Of a stretch of 64,000 nt of DNA, positions 42,733 through 54,330 are shown one piece after another. Source of the stretch: Elgaria multicarinata webbii (lineage: Eukaryota; Chordata; Lepidosauria; Squamata; Anguidae); NCBI RefSeq assembly GCF_023053635.1, contig NC_086179.1, forward strand, positions 2,432,001 to 2,496,000, given 5' to 3'. A program made the position numbers and the translations under genes. Position 1 is the stretch's first letter. Each line of letters opens with the position of its first letter. The notes under the pieces were generated by a model. It saw only the letters and a program-made list of their open reading frames with translations, did not search any database and had not been told where the DNA came from.

Positions 42733-43062
42733 TTCCCTAGGGAGGTTGTGGGCTCTCCCACACTAGAGGCCTTCAAGAGGCAGCTGGACAACCACCTGTC
42801 AGGGATGGATTCCTGCATTGAGCAGGGGGTTGGACTTGATGGCCTTGTAGGCCCCTTCCAACTCTACTATTCTATACGACAATGGAACCCGTGACCTAGG
42901 GAGGTTGTGGGCTCTCCCACACTAGAGGCCTTCAAGAAGCAGCTGGACAGCCGTCTGTCAGGGATGCCTGAAGGTGGATTCCTGCATTGAGCAGGGGGTT
43001 GGACTCGATGGCCTTGTAGGCCCCTTCCAACTCTGCTATTCTATGATTCTATGATTCTATGA
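42733..43062 (+). repeat. Two CR1 LINE 3' ends in tandem
   Basis: One CR1 3' end covers 42,733-42,876. Its octamer end runs straight into a second CR1 3' end starting at acgacaatggaacccgtgac (42,877) and ending in attctatg repeats at 43,062. The CR1-in-CR1 arrangement suggests insertion at or recombination with the octamer tail. Confidence 0.88.
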
Positions 43063-43197
43063 ATCTCCTACCATGTCGTAAATGGACCATGTGAATCCAC
43101 AGAAGTGGACTCTGGCTCAGGCAGGGTGGGGGCTTCACCTGGAGCAAGAACCTGGCTCTGGGGTTGGAAGTGAAGAGGCAGCCAAAAGCAGTATCTC

Positions 43198-43426
43198 CTC
43201 TGTTGACCAGGATAGGATCTACACTACTGCTTTAAAGCACTTTAAAGCGCCTTATAACAGGTTTGACAACTGTTGGGGCCCAGGACACACTCCATACCGT
43301 TTTCATAGAATCATAGAATAGTAGAGCTGGAAGGGGCCTATAAGGCCATCGAGTCCAACCCCCTGCTCGATGCTGTTCAAAACTGTTATAAAGCACTTTA
43401 AAGCAGTAGTGTAGATCCAGCCCTGC
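43198..43426. mobile_element. Palindromic MITE split by a CR1 fragment
   Basis: ggatctacactactgcttta (43,207 on) and taaagcagtagtgtagatcc (to 43,420) are inverse copies, with inner gcgccttataac and gttataaagc also pairing. A reverse CR1 3' UTR piece sits between them at 43,303-43,376. Confidence 0.75.
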
Positions 43427-43844
43427 AAAGGCACTCAGCCTAGTGAATCCCGAGGCCTCATCCTGCTTCCCAATCACAGTGATCAGCAGGGGCGTTGCTA
43501 GACCATGGGTCTTCAGCCCCGAACCCATTCCCTAAGGCCCTGGATCTCTTCCCCAGAGCCCTGAGTGCCCATTGGTGCCAACAGGAAGTTATTGCCTTAG
43601 CTTATTTGCCATGCAGGGGGCGATTTTCAAGGGTGATGATTGCAGCTGGGAAGGAAAGGGTTAACTCTCCCCCACCCTGGAAAAATCTTTTTCTGCATAG
43701 CAATTAAGCTCAGGGGCAGGGATCCTCACTGATTGGGATGGTGTGGGGCAGGATGCAAACTAATTGAGGATTATTTTATTTGGGATTACATGGGTGAGAA
43801 ATCAATGAGCTGCCTTTGGCAAACGTAAATAAATCCTGGTAATC
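43427..43844. other. Flank of the large hAT insertion
   Basis: aggggcgttgctagaccatg at 43,490 matches the end of the Harbinger-like element family, but no second end is seen. Otherwise nothing is recognised. Confidence 0.4.
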
Positions 43845-44036
43845 CTTTCTACTAGGGATGTGCTCCGCTCCGATTAGGAGCGTAGAAGCAGTAGCGGATT
43901 GGCCTGCTCCGCCTTACCCAGAGGCGGAGTAGGAGCGGACCGCGGACCCCCTAGAAGCAAGGCGAAGAGAAGCGACCATTTTTCGGAGCTCCGAGTTCAG
44001 GCGGAGCGCTCCGGTCGCCATCTTGAAAACATTTCG

Positions 44037-44605
44037 CCATAGGATTGCATTGCGGCAAATAATCGCGCATAACTACGTTGTTTTTGAAGCTATCGTTCTG
44101 GAAATTCTTGTGCACAGAGAGTCGTGGATGGGGGTCATTTTGAGACCACTCTCACCTCTCTGCGTGCTGTGGTTCACGTGCAATATTTTTTTAAAAATCG
44201 GGTCAACCGCGGGGCTCAAACTGCGTTTCGGCTTTTCGCCCATAGGATTGCATTGAGGGAAAGAATCGGGGATAACTGGGGGGGGGTTTAAGCTATCGTT
44301 CTGAAAATTCTTGTGCACAGAGAGTCGTGGATGGGGGTCATTTTGAGACCACTCTCAACTTTCTGCGTGCTGTGGTTCACGTGCAATATTTTTTTAAAAA
44401 TCGGGTCAACCGCGGGGCTCCGTTTCGGCTTTTCGCCCATAGGATTGCATTGAGGGAAAGAATCGGGGATAACTGGGGGGGGGTTTAAGCTATCGTTCTG
44501 AAAATTCTTGTGCACAGAGAGTCGTGGATGGGGGTCATTTTGAGACCACTCTCAACTTTCTGCGTGCTGTGGTTCACGTGCAATATTTTTTTAAAAATCG
44601 GGGTT
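44037..44605 (+). repeat. Tandem repeat of about 200 bp, three copies, in the hAT 5' region
   Basis: ccataggattgcattg starts copies near 44,037, 44,240 and 44,438. Each contains cacagagagtcgtggatggg and gtggttcacgtgcaatattt. The third copy is partial, ending in a T/A-rich run. The repeated unit begins with the block that is also inverted at the right end of the transposon. Confidence 0.88.
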
Positions 44606-45179
44606 TGGGTTTTTTTTATTTTTTTTTTTTATTTTTTTGGAAGCGATGACAGGCACATTCAACTCCCAATCCTGATGAGAATTGATCTCCTCAGAAAGCA
44701 TCCTCCTCCAATCCCAGCGTTGGAGGGGGGACTAAGGCAGACCCACCCTGAGAACTTTCTGTTTTGTGTCTCTTTGTGGGTTGGCGTTCGTGGAGGGAAC
44801 ACTTACTTAGCTAGTGCTCCTGCTTTGGAGATAGATTAATTTAATATAGGTTTAGTTTGGCGCGTGTGTGTGTTTGTTTGCTTCTTTCTGACTTGTAGCT
44901 TAGTTTGCCCTGTGTTTTCCCCTTACTTTGATTTAATATAAACTTTATTTTTGAATTTTGGAGTGTGTGGTTGGGTTGGTTGCCCCCCCCTTCCCTGTAT
45001 TAAAGCCTGACTGTTCTGCTTTTGTGAAAGCTTTCTTTTGAAAGCATACACACACTTTTTGTCCCATTTCCCTACATTTATATTCTTAAACATATTTTAT
45101 TATATTCTTTCACATAGTCCATTAGTATATATTCTCATACATATTATATTAGTATTCATATTTTGTTCTTCTTATAGTA

Positions 45180-45775
45180 GTGGTTGGTTCTTTTCCCCCC
45201 TCCCCTCTCTTAAATCCTGATTGTGTTTCCTTCTATCTTCTATATACCAAATATACCAAAAAAATTGGATTCTCTTTTTCTTCTCTGTGTAACTTCGACG
45301 GAGTGGGCTGCTTTTGTCAAGTTCAACAGGCAGCCACAGATTGAGCATTTTGGGGAAAGCATACGCACACCATTTCCCTATTCTTAAACATATTATTATT
45401 ATATTCTTTGACATAGTCTTAGTAGTCTATTAGTATACATTCTCATACATATTATAGTAGTGGTTGGTTCTTTTCCCCCCTCCCCTCTCTTAAATCCTGA
45501 TTGTGTTTCCTTCTATCTTCTATATACCAAATATACCAAAAAAATTGGATTCTCTTTTTCTTCTCTGTGTAACTTCGACGGAGTGGGCTGCTTTTGTCAA
45601 GTTCAACAGGCAGCCACAGATTGAGCATTTTGGGGAAAGCATACGCACACCATTTCCCTATTCTTAAACATATTATATTATATTCTTTGACATAGTCTTA
45701 GTAGTCTATTAGTATACATTCTCATACATATTAGTAGTAGTAGTATTCATATTTTGTTCTTGTTATAGTAGTGGT
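45180..45775 (+). repeat. 280-bp direct repeat, two copies, upstream of the transposase
   Basis: gtggttggttcttttccccc starts copies at 45,180 and 45,460. They agree almost throughout, including cttctatcttctatatacca and ggcagccacagattgagcat. A TA-rich region with shorter repeats (cttagtagt, catatta) follows up to the gene. This is the likely transposase promoter or leader region. Confidence 0.85.
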
Positions 45776-46026
45776 TGTCCCATTTCTTGTCCCATTTCCC
45801 TACATTTATTAGTAATATTCTTAAACATATTATTATATTCTTGTAGATATTCTTAGTAGTAGATATATATATATATATATTAGTATATTCTCATACATAT
45901 TAGTAGTAGTATATTTTATTGTTCTTGTCCCATTTCCCTACATTTAAACATATTATATCTTCTTATACATATTCTTAGTAGTACCTTATACATAGTATTA
46001 GTAGTATTAATATTTTGTTAGTCATC

Positions 46027-46730
46027 ATGAAAAGAGGAAGCAGGCGTGCTGAAAGCAGCAAGGCTCAGTCTGCCAGCAGTAAGCAGGCTTCCTCTCCTCC
46101 TGTGAAACTCAAACGGGCAACTCCTTGGCTGACTGCTCCAAAACAGAAGCAGGACAAGCAGCAGGCAGAGCCACTCTCTTCTGCAACTTGTGCCCGGCGT
46201 TCTCTTTTTGAGGGTGGGAATGGGAAAAGTGCCCGTTTGCAAGAGGCACGTGGCAGCAGTGCCATTAGAGGAGGAGGAGTATCCCCAACTCCTTCATTCT
46301 CCTTTCAGCCCACGAGCCCGATGATGGACCTAGACGAGGTCCTCAGCACAGTGGAGGGGGGGGAGGAGGAGGAGGAGGCGGTGGGCCTCCAGGATGTGGG
46401 GGCTGAGGAGGAGCAGCAGCAGGCCGAGGCTCTCTCCCCAGTCTCATCCCACACCCCTGTTTCTGTGGCAACACCAGAGAGCTCAGGCGGGCAATTGGTG
46501 GTGTCACCACGGAAACGAAAGACAAGCATCGTGTGGGACCACTTTGAGTTGGGAGCGGATCCCCGCTTTGCTGTCTGTCGCCACTGCAAACTCAGCCTAA
46601 GCAGGGGTTCATCGACAGGGCATTATGGAACCAGCAGCATGAAGATGCATCTTAAGAGGCAGCACCAGTCGGTCTTGCTGGGGAAAGAGGCGGGCAAGGC
46701 GACTGGTTCCAGGGGAAAGCCGAAGGCGGC

Positions 46731-46766
<36 letters not shown>

Positions 46767-48576
46767 CACTTCCAGTCTCAGCTCTCCATCTCCCATCCCC
46801 ACAAGGGTTAGGCAGGCAACCCTGCCGGAAATGGGGTGGGGGAAGTATGGAACCACAAGATGGCGTTTTCCAACGCCCTCCCAGATCACCACGTCAATCG
46901 GTGAGATGGTGGCGTTGGACGACCAGCCATTCAGCCTCGTCGACAACGCAGGCTTCAAGAGGCTGATGGCGCTTGTGGTGCCATACTACAAGCTGCCGTG
47001 TCGCACCACCCTGAGCAGGCGGGTGGTGCCTTCCCTGTACCGTTCCTGCAGGGAGTTAGTGCTGGGTCGTCTGTGCCAGGCAGAGGCACGGATGGTGCAC
47101 TTCACCTCGGACATTTGGTCCAGCGAGGGCGGAGTGCACGCTTACCTGTCCCTGACGGCACACTGGTGGGCAGCCGTGGGGCAGGAAGGATCCAGCACTA
47201 CAGGGACTGGCAAGGAGGGCTACTGCTGGGCCCTCCTCCACACGCAAGTGATGGACCAGTCCCACACGGCAGGGGAGATTACGGAGGCCATGAACCGCAT
47301 GGTGGATGGGTGGCTAGCTGGGCAGAAGGTCACCCGCGGTTACATGGTCACGGACGGGGGAGCCAACATGGTGAAGGCGGTGCGCGACGGCGGATTCGAG
47401 GGCGTCCGCTGCATCGCGCACGTCTTGAACCTGGTGGTGAGGGATGGCCTTGGGATGGGCAGCAGCAAGCCCAACCTCGGTCCCCTGTCCGGGATCCGTA
47501 ACCTCCTGGAGAGCTGCAGAAAGGTGGCAGGCCATTTCCACCACAGCGTCAAGGGCAGTCGCTTGCTGCGGGAGAAGCAGGAGGAGTTGAATCTCCCGCA
47601 GCACAGGCTAGTGCAGGATGTGGTGACACGCTGGAACTCCACCTACCTGATGCTGGAGCGGATGGTGGAGCAACAGCGTGCCATCCACGACTTGTTCAGG
47701 GTCAGGGACATGGGCGTCCACCACCTGGGCAAGCAGCAGTGGGACGCCATGTCCCAGCTGGTGGCGGTCCTCAAGCCGTTCCTGAACGCCACCGAGACCC
47801 TGAGCAAAAGCTCTGCCCTCCTCAGCCAGGTGATCCCTGTATGCAGGCATCTCCAGAAACAGATGGGCGACTTTCTGGAGTACAGGGATCCCGTCACCGG
47901 CAGGCGCTTTGAGCCCGAGGTCCGCGAAGCGGTGACTAGGCTGAGGGACGGCGTGACGCGGAGGCTGGAGCCCATCCAAACCGACAGGGTCCACATGTTG
48001 GCAGCCATGTGCGACCCTCGTGTGAAGGATGGGCTTTGTGGGCCAAATAGCAGGCAGCACTGGGTGGAAACGCTGGTGGGCGAAGTGCGGGCGGCATGGG
48101 CCAAGAGGGTGGGGCAGAGTGAGGCAGAGGAGCAGGCCACCCCTCCCCGCAGCAGCACCAGCAGCACCAGCAGCAGCCTCACCTGCATCCCTCCCAGCAG
48201 CAGCACAGGCGAGGGGTATTGGGAAGAGGCTCTGCACACCGTGTTTGGGCAGAGACCCTCCCCAGCCACCAGCCAGGATGACGCTGCAACCACCGTGCAG
48301 CGTTACCTGTCAGAGCCCATCGAGGACTCCTCCATGGACCCCCTGGCCTACTGGTCATCCCGTTTTCAGATTTGGCCGGACCTGGCGCGGGTGGCCATGG
48401 ATCGACTCAGCTGCCCACCCACCAGTGTTCCAAGCGAGAGGGTGTTCTCTATGGCGGGCGACATAGTGACCCCTCACCGCTCTCGCTTGGAGCCGGACTT
48501 GGTGGAGCAGCTGGTCTTTCTGAAGGGCAATCTGCCCCTGCTGGGATACCCCACCCTCAAGCCCTCGTGGGAGTGA
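46027..48576 (+). CDS. hAT transposase with BED zinc finger, intact
   Basis: One uninterrupted exon of 849 aa; the first ATG is at 46,027, and upstream in-frame codons use no earlier ATG. Residues 1-160 are basic then acidic low complexity (an E run). A BED-type DNA-binding finger lies at about 165-215 with C184, C187, H208 and H213 (C-x2-C-x20-H-x4-H). A poly-Ala linker follows. The RNase H-like core has FTSDIWSS (D362) and VTDGGANM (D443), then CIAHVLNLV (the CxxH-type hAT motif) and DVVTRWNSTYLMLERM. The C-terminal hAT dimerisation region has PLAYW and SVPSERVFSMAG, with E804 the likely third catalytic acidic residue by analogy with Hermes. The length fits autonomous hAT and ZBED-type proteins. 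All expected catalytic residues are present. GC content is well above the AT-rich flanks. A domesticated ZBED gene is the alternative, but transposon ends with an exact target duplication argue for a mobile copy. Confidence 0.95.
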
Positions 48577-48803
48577 CAGGCAGGCTCCCTTTAATTCCAC
48601 CCCTCCTTGGGTTGGCAGGCACACTACAGTTCAGGCAGGCTGGTTTTTTCTCTGTAGGCACTAGGCAGAGTTTGTCACCGTGCGTGTGTGTGACTGACTG
48701 TGAGGGCAAAGCACCGCACTTGAGTTCATTTCATTTCTGTGGCGTCCGGTACAGCTTAGTCAACTCATCCGGATATTTTTCCACCCAGTTCCAAAAGACT
48801 CCA

Positions 48804-48804
48804 T

Positions 48805-48836
<32 letters not shown>

Positions 48837-48895
48837 TTAATTACATTTATATACCGCCCCACAGCCAAAGCTCTCTGGGCGGTTTACAACCGTTT
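48804..48895 (-). repeat. LINE 3' tail nested in the hAT
   Basis: (TTTA)n, then tacatttatataccgcccca and ctctgggcggtttacaac. This is the L2-related tail family, inserted shortly after the transposase stop codon. Confidence 0.75.
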
Positions 48896-51800
48896 GTCCA
48901 TGATTGACTGCACGTTTAGGTGAGGTGCAAGCAGGGGGCAAGGCAATGCCTGGCACCACCACCACCACTAGCCAGGCTGCCTCTCTCCAGCAGTCCACGG
49001 GTCGCCCTTTGGAGTGCCCTGGGAGTGGAAGACGTACTCCCTGATCCAGAAGTATGGTTTTTTGAGAAGCAAACAGGCGAGTCCTCGCCTTTGAGAAGCA
49101 ACCTTTCACTTGAACTCATGGAAGTCATTGACTTCAGCACAGCCACTACATAGAGGCTGTGGACCTCTGGGTGACTCCATCAGTGTGCTGATTTTGAGAA
49201 GCAACCTTTCACTGAAACTCATTCACTTCCCCAATTGAGGGTGAGGGAGGTTACACTCCAGCAGTCCACGGGTCGCCCTTTAGATAGCTCGGGGATCAAA
49301 TGGAGTCCTTGATCTGTGTGCTGATTTTGAGAAGCAACCTTTCACTGAAACTCATTCACTTCCCCAATTGCGGCTGGTACTCCAACAGTCCACCGAACGC
49401 CCATAGCACAGCCACTTAGTGCATAGGGACAGTTTAAGTTTCCTCCTGAGAAGTGAGCACTCACTTCAACTCATGACAGCCATTGACTTCACCACAGCCA
49501 CTACTGCGGATGCTGTGGTCCTCCAGGATGTGGGGATAAGTAGCAGTCGCTGGTCGAGCTTCTCTCCCCAGTCTCATATGGAGCAATTTTGAGCTCTCAC
49601 TTCGACTTCAAGTTCAGACACTTGAGCACAGCCCCTACGGTGGAGGCACAGCTGGCCGTGCCTCTCTCCCCAACCACTGACTGCACAGGGACAGTTTAAG
49701 TTTCCTCCTGAGAAGTGAGCACTCACTTCAACTCATGACAGCCATTGACTTCACCACAGCCACTACTGCGGATGCTGTGGTCCTCCAGGATGTGGGGATA
49801 AGTAGCAGTCGCTGGTCGAGCTTCTCTCCCCAGTCTCATATGGAGCAATTTTGAGCTCTCACTTCGACTTCAAGTTCAGACACTTGAGCACAGCCCCTAC
49901 GGTGGAGGCACAGCTGGCCGTGCCTCTCTCCCCAACCACTGACTGCACAGGGACAGTTTAAGTTTCCTCCTGAGAAGTGAGCACTCACTTCAACTCATGA
50001 CAGCCATTGACTTCACCACAGCCACTACTGCGGATGCTGTGGTCCTCCAGGATGTGGGGATAAGTAGCAGTCGCTGGTCGAGCTTCTCTCCCCAGTCTCA
50101 TATGGAGCAATTTTGAGCTCTCACTTCGACTTCAAGTTCAGACACTTGAGCACAGCCCCTACGGTGGAGGCACAGCTGGCCGTGCCTCTCTCCCCAACCA
50201 CTGACTGCACAGGGACAGTTTAAGTTTCCTCCTGAGAAGTGAGCACTCACTTCAACTCATGACAGCCATTGACTTCACCACAGCCACTACTGCGGATGCT
50301 GTGGTCCTCCAGGATGTGGGGATAAGTAGCAGTCGCTGGTCGAGCTTCTCTCCCCAGTCTCATATGGAGCAATTTTGAGCTCTCACTTCGACTTCAAGTT
50401 CAGACACTTGAGCACAGCCCCTACGGTGGAGGCACAGCTGGCCGTGCCTCTCTCCCCAACCACTGACTGCACAGGGACAGTTTAAGTTTCCTCCTGAGAA
50501 GTGAGCACTCACTTCGACTCATGACAGCCGTTGACTTTACCACAGCCACTTCCTGGTGGATACTTTGTTCCACCACGATGTGGGTGAGGAGGATTAGTTG
50601 CAGCAGCTGGCCGTGCCTCTCTCCCCAACTACTGACTGCATAGGGACAGTTTAAGTTTCCTCCTGAGAAGCAAGCTGTCACTTCAACTCATGGACTTCCC
50701 CTATGTGCGGGTGGTACTCCAGGTGTCCACCGATCGCCCATACCACAGCCACTTTGTGTGTACGGACAGTTTAATTTTCCTGAGAAGTGAGCACTCACTT
50801 CAACTCATGGACTTCCCCAATTGCGGCTGGTACTCCAACAGTCCACCGAACGCCCATATCACAGCCACTTAGTGCATAGGGACAGTTTAAGTTTCCTCCT
50901 GAGAAGTGAGCTTTCACTTCGACTCATGACAGCCATTGACTTCACCACAGCCACTTCTCGGTGGATGCTTTGTTCCACCAGGATGTGGGTGAGGAGGATT
51001 AGTTGCAGCAGCTGGCCGAGCGTCTCTCCCCAGTCTCGCAATTCAAGTTATCTGAGAAGTGAGCTTTCACTTCGACTCATGGACTTCCCCTATGTGTGGG
51101 AGGTACTCCAGCAGTCGACCGATCGCCCATAGAACAGCCACTTAGTGTGTACGGACAGTTTAATTTTCCTGAGAAGTGAGCACTCACTTCAACTCATGAA
51201 ACTCATGAAAGCCATAGACTTCCGAAGCAACCTCTCTCTCCTCAGTCTCATCCTCTTCCTCTTCCCCTTCTGCTGTAACCCGTCTTTGAGAAGCAAGCTT
51301 TCACTTAAACTCATCATTCACTTCCCCAACTGAGGGAGGTAAAGTCCAGCAGTCCACGGGTCGCCCTTTGGAGTGCCCTGGGAGTGGAAGACGTACTCCC
51401 TGATCCCGAAGTATGGTTTTGAGAAGTAAGCTGTCACTTGAACTCATGAGCCTCTGTGCAAAAGCTGTCCTTGTGTGTGTGGTTGTGAGTGTTACTGCAG
51501 CTGCCTGTCTCGCTGCGAAAATGAAACAGGCAAGTCCTCGCCTTTGAGAAGCAACCTTTCACTTAAACTCATGGAAGTCATTGACTTCAGCACAGCCACT
51601 ACGTAGAGGCTGTGGACCTCTGGGTGACCCGATCAGTGTGCTGATTTTGAGAAGCAACCTTTCACTGAAACTCATTCACTTCCCCAATTGCGGCTGGTAC
51701 TCCAGTAGTCCACCGAACTCCCATAGCACAGCCACTTAGTGCATAGGGACAGTTTAAGTTTCCTCCTGAGAAGTGAGCACTCACTTCAACTCATGACAGC

Positions 51801-52640
51801 CATTGACTTCACCACAGCCACTACTGCGGATGCTGTGGTCCTCCAGGATGTGGGTGAGGATTAGTCGCAGCAGCTGGTCGAGCTCCTCTCCCTGGTCTCG
51901 TCCCACCCCTCTTCCGCTGTAACGCCCTCTTTGAGAAGCAAGCTGTCACTGAAACTCATGAAAGCCATAGACTTCCGAAGCAACCTTTCACTTCAACTCA
52001 TTGACTTCCCCTTTGAGAAAAAGCTAAGCTCCAGTAATGCACCGTTTTTCCGTGGGACAGCTCTCTTTCGAGAAGCTGCACTGCATATGCAGCAGTGCCA
52101 TGGCTTTGAGAAGCCGAGACCCATCCCAGCCACCGGGAACCGGAGGAAAACTCCAGCAGTCCACGGGTCACCCTTTAGATAGCTCGGGGATCAAATGGAG
52201 TCCTTGATCTGTGTGCTGATTTTGAGAAGCAACCTTTCACTGAAACTCATTCACTTCCCCAATTGCGGCTGGTACTCCAACAGTCCACCGAACTCCCATA
52301 GCACAGCCACTTAGTGCATACTAGGGACAGTTTAAGTTTCCTCCTGAGAAGTCAGCACTCACTTCGACTCATGACAGCCATTGACTTCACCACAGCCACT
52401 TTGTGTGGGATGCTGTGGTCCTCCAGGATGTGGGGATTAGTAGTAGTCACTGGTCGAGCTTGTCTCCCCGGTCTCGTCCCACCCCTCTTCCGCTGTAACC
52501 CTGTCTTTGAGAAGCAAGCTGTCACTTCAACTCATGGACTTCCCCTCAGAGAAAAAGCTAAGCTCCAGCAGTCCACCGATCTCCCGTAGCACAGCCACTA
52601 CGTTTCCTGAGAAGTGAGCTCTCACTTCAACTCGTCTTGT
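48896..52640 (+). repeat. Complex repeat block of the hAT built on a GAGAAGC...CTCATGG module
   Basis: A module of about 35 bases, tgagaagcaacctttcactt followed by caactcatgg and acttcc or aagtcattgacttc, recurs more than twenty times at irregular spacing. It alternates with ccagcagtccaccgatcgcc-type and cacagccactta-type segments. The first half varies between aagcaacctttcac, aagcaagctgtcac and aagtgagcactcac. Frames here encode repeated, unrecognised peptides and are not taken as genes. Confidence 0.8.
49431..50478 (+). repeat. 262-bp tandem array, four copies
   Basis: The phrase agtttaagtttcctcctgag recurs at 49,431, 49,693, 49,955, 50,217 and 50,479, an exact 262-base step. The four complete units look identical by eye; the fifth diverges after its first 60 bases or so. 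Each unit contains two of the shorter modules. Confidence 0.92.
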
Positions 52641-53289
52641 AGTGCGCCCGCCGAGTTGAGCACAGCCACTACAGTGGAGGCGCCTGCCCGCCTGCCTGGG
52701 AGCCATCCTTGTGAGGTAGCTGGATCTGCTGGGACTGACTCCCCCACAGATCTATGGCTTACTTGTGCAAGGTACCAGCTTTTCTGGGCCCGCCAACCCA
52801 TGCCTGCCTGCCTGTCTGCCCGCCTCCCCCGGGGTGCTGCTGTGGTGGGGCATCTGCCAGGACTGACTCCTCGCCTACTCTGCCTGCCTCTCTGCCCGCC
52901 TGGTGCCTGGTTTGCTCCCAATCGTCCTCCTCTGTGCCCCTCAAGGCGTAACTGCTGGCTTAGAAAGAAAGAACCAGCCATCTTTGCCTCACTTTGCGCC
53001 CACTTATGGGTTGGTTTGCTATGCGTTAGTGCTCAAGCCATCCTTGCGGCACTACAATGCATGCTGCCTGCCTGCTTTCCCTCCCTTCTCCCCTTCCCGC
53101 CTTGCAGCGATGGTGTATGTGTCTTGCTTTGACTAAGGGGAGAAGTCCTTCCTGCGCTCACTTAGACTTTATCAAATTCAATAATCCCTTTTTCAAATGT
53201 GCCAGAAGATTTAGGGTTATCTCGTGGCATGTTGGGATTGCCTTGGAACTGGCCCCATTGAGCTGTCTGCAATTGCAACTTTAAATCCC

Positions 53290-54330
53290 TGACATACTGG
53301 AGTGTTCAAATTTCAAAAGTTCCCCTAACATCAGGGGATGATGGGATTGCCTTGAAACTTGGTGTCCATGGGGACACATGGGTAAGCTGTCATGGGACCA
53401 AAGGATAGGTTTCTAACGTGCAAATTGACGTAGTTGTAGAATGGGACTTGATTTGGGGTGAGTTAAAAAGTTTAAGCCGCGCCAAAAATCAGGGGATGAT
53501 GGGATTTGCTTGCAACTTGGCGTGCATGTGGACACATGGATAAGCTCTCATGGTGCCGAGTTTGAGGTTTCTAACATGCAAATTGACGGAGCTATCCCAA
53601 GGGGTGTGAATGGGGTGCCCGATTTTCATAAATTCCCCAAAAATCAGGGGATGATGGGATTGCCTTGAAACTTGGCGTGCATGTGGACACGTGGATAAGC
53701 TATCATGGTGCTGAGTTTGAGGTTTCTAACGTGCAAATTGACGTAGTTGTAGAATGGGACAATTTGGGGTGAGTTAAGCCATGCCAAAAATCAGGGGATG
53801 ATGGGATTTGCTTGCAACTTGGCGTGCATGTGGACACATGGATAAGCTGCCCTGGTGCCGAGTTTGAGGTTTCTAACATGCAAATTGACGGAGCTATCCC
53901 AAGGGGTGTGAATGGGGTGCCCGATTTTCATAAATTCCCCAAAAATCAGGGGATGATGGGATTGCCTTGAAACTTGGCGTGCATGTGGACACGTGGATAA
54001 GCTATCATGGTGCTGAGTTTGAGGTTTCTAACGTGCAAATTGACGGAGCTATCTAAAGGGGTGTGAATTAGGGTTATGGGAGGTGCGTTAGAGGGTAGAG
54101 CCGCGCCAAAAATCAGGGGATGATGGGATTTGCTTGCAACTTGGCGTGCATGTGGACACATGGATAAGCTGCCCTGGTGCCGAGTTTGAGGTTTCTAACA
54201 TGCAAATTGACGGAGCTATCCCAAGGGGTGTGAATGGGGTGCCCGATTTTCAAAAATTCGCCAAAAATCAGGGGATGATGGGATTGCCTTGAAACTTGGC
54301 GTGTGTGTGTATACGCCCATGAGGTGTCAT
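53290..54330 (+). repeat. Satellite-like repeat of about 155 bp, seven copies, in the hAT 3' region
   Basis: aggggatgatggg occurs at 53,333, 53,491, 53,646, 53,793, 53,948, 54,115 and 54,270 (steps 147-167). Units contain cttggcgtgcatgtggacac, aagct, tttgaggtttctaac and caaattgacggagctatc. Two alternating unit types are visible. The block ends just before the GGAGC-rich right terminus. Confidence 0.9.

Noticed and set aside
47608-48293. Long antisense frames (over 200 codons) opposite the transposase.
   Set aside because: Shadows of a GC-rich coding sequence; no motif of their own.
49431-50478. Regularly spaced repeats resembling a CRISPR array.
   Set aside because: Units are 262 bp and contiguous without unique spacers, inside a vertebrate transposon.
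52614-53132. 172-codon open frame near the end of the hAT repeat block.
   Set aside because: Low-complexity P/C/L-rich translation, no domain, overlaps frames on the other strand, and sits in rearranged repeat sequence.
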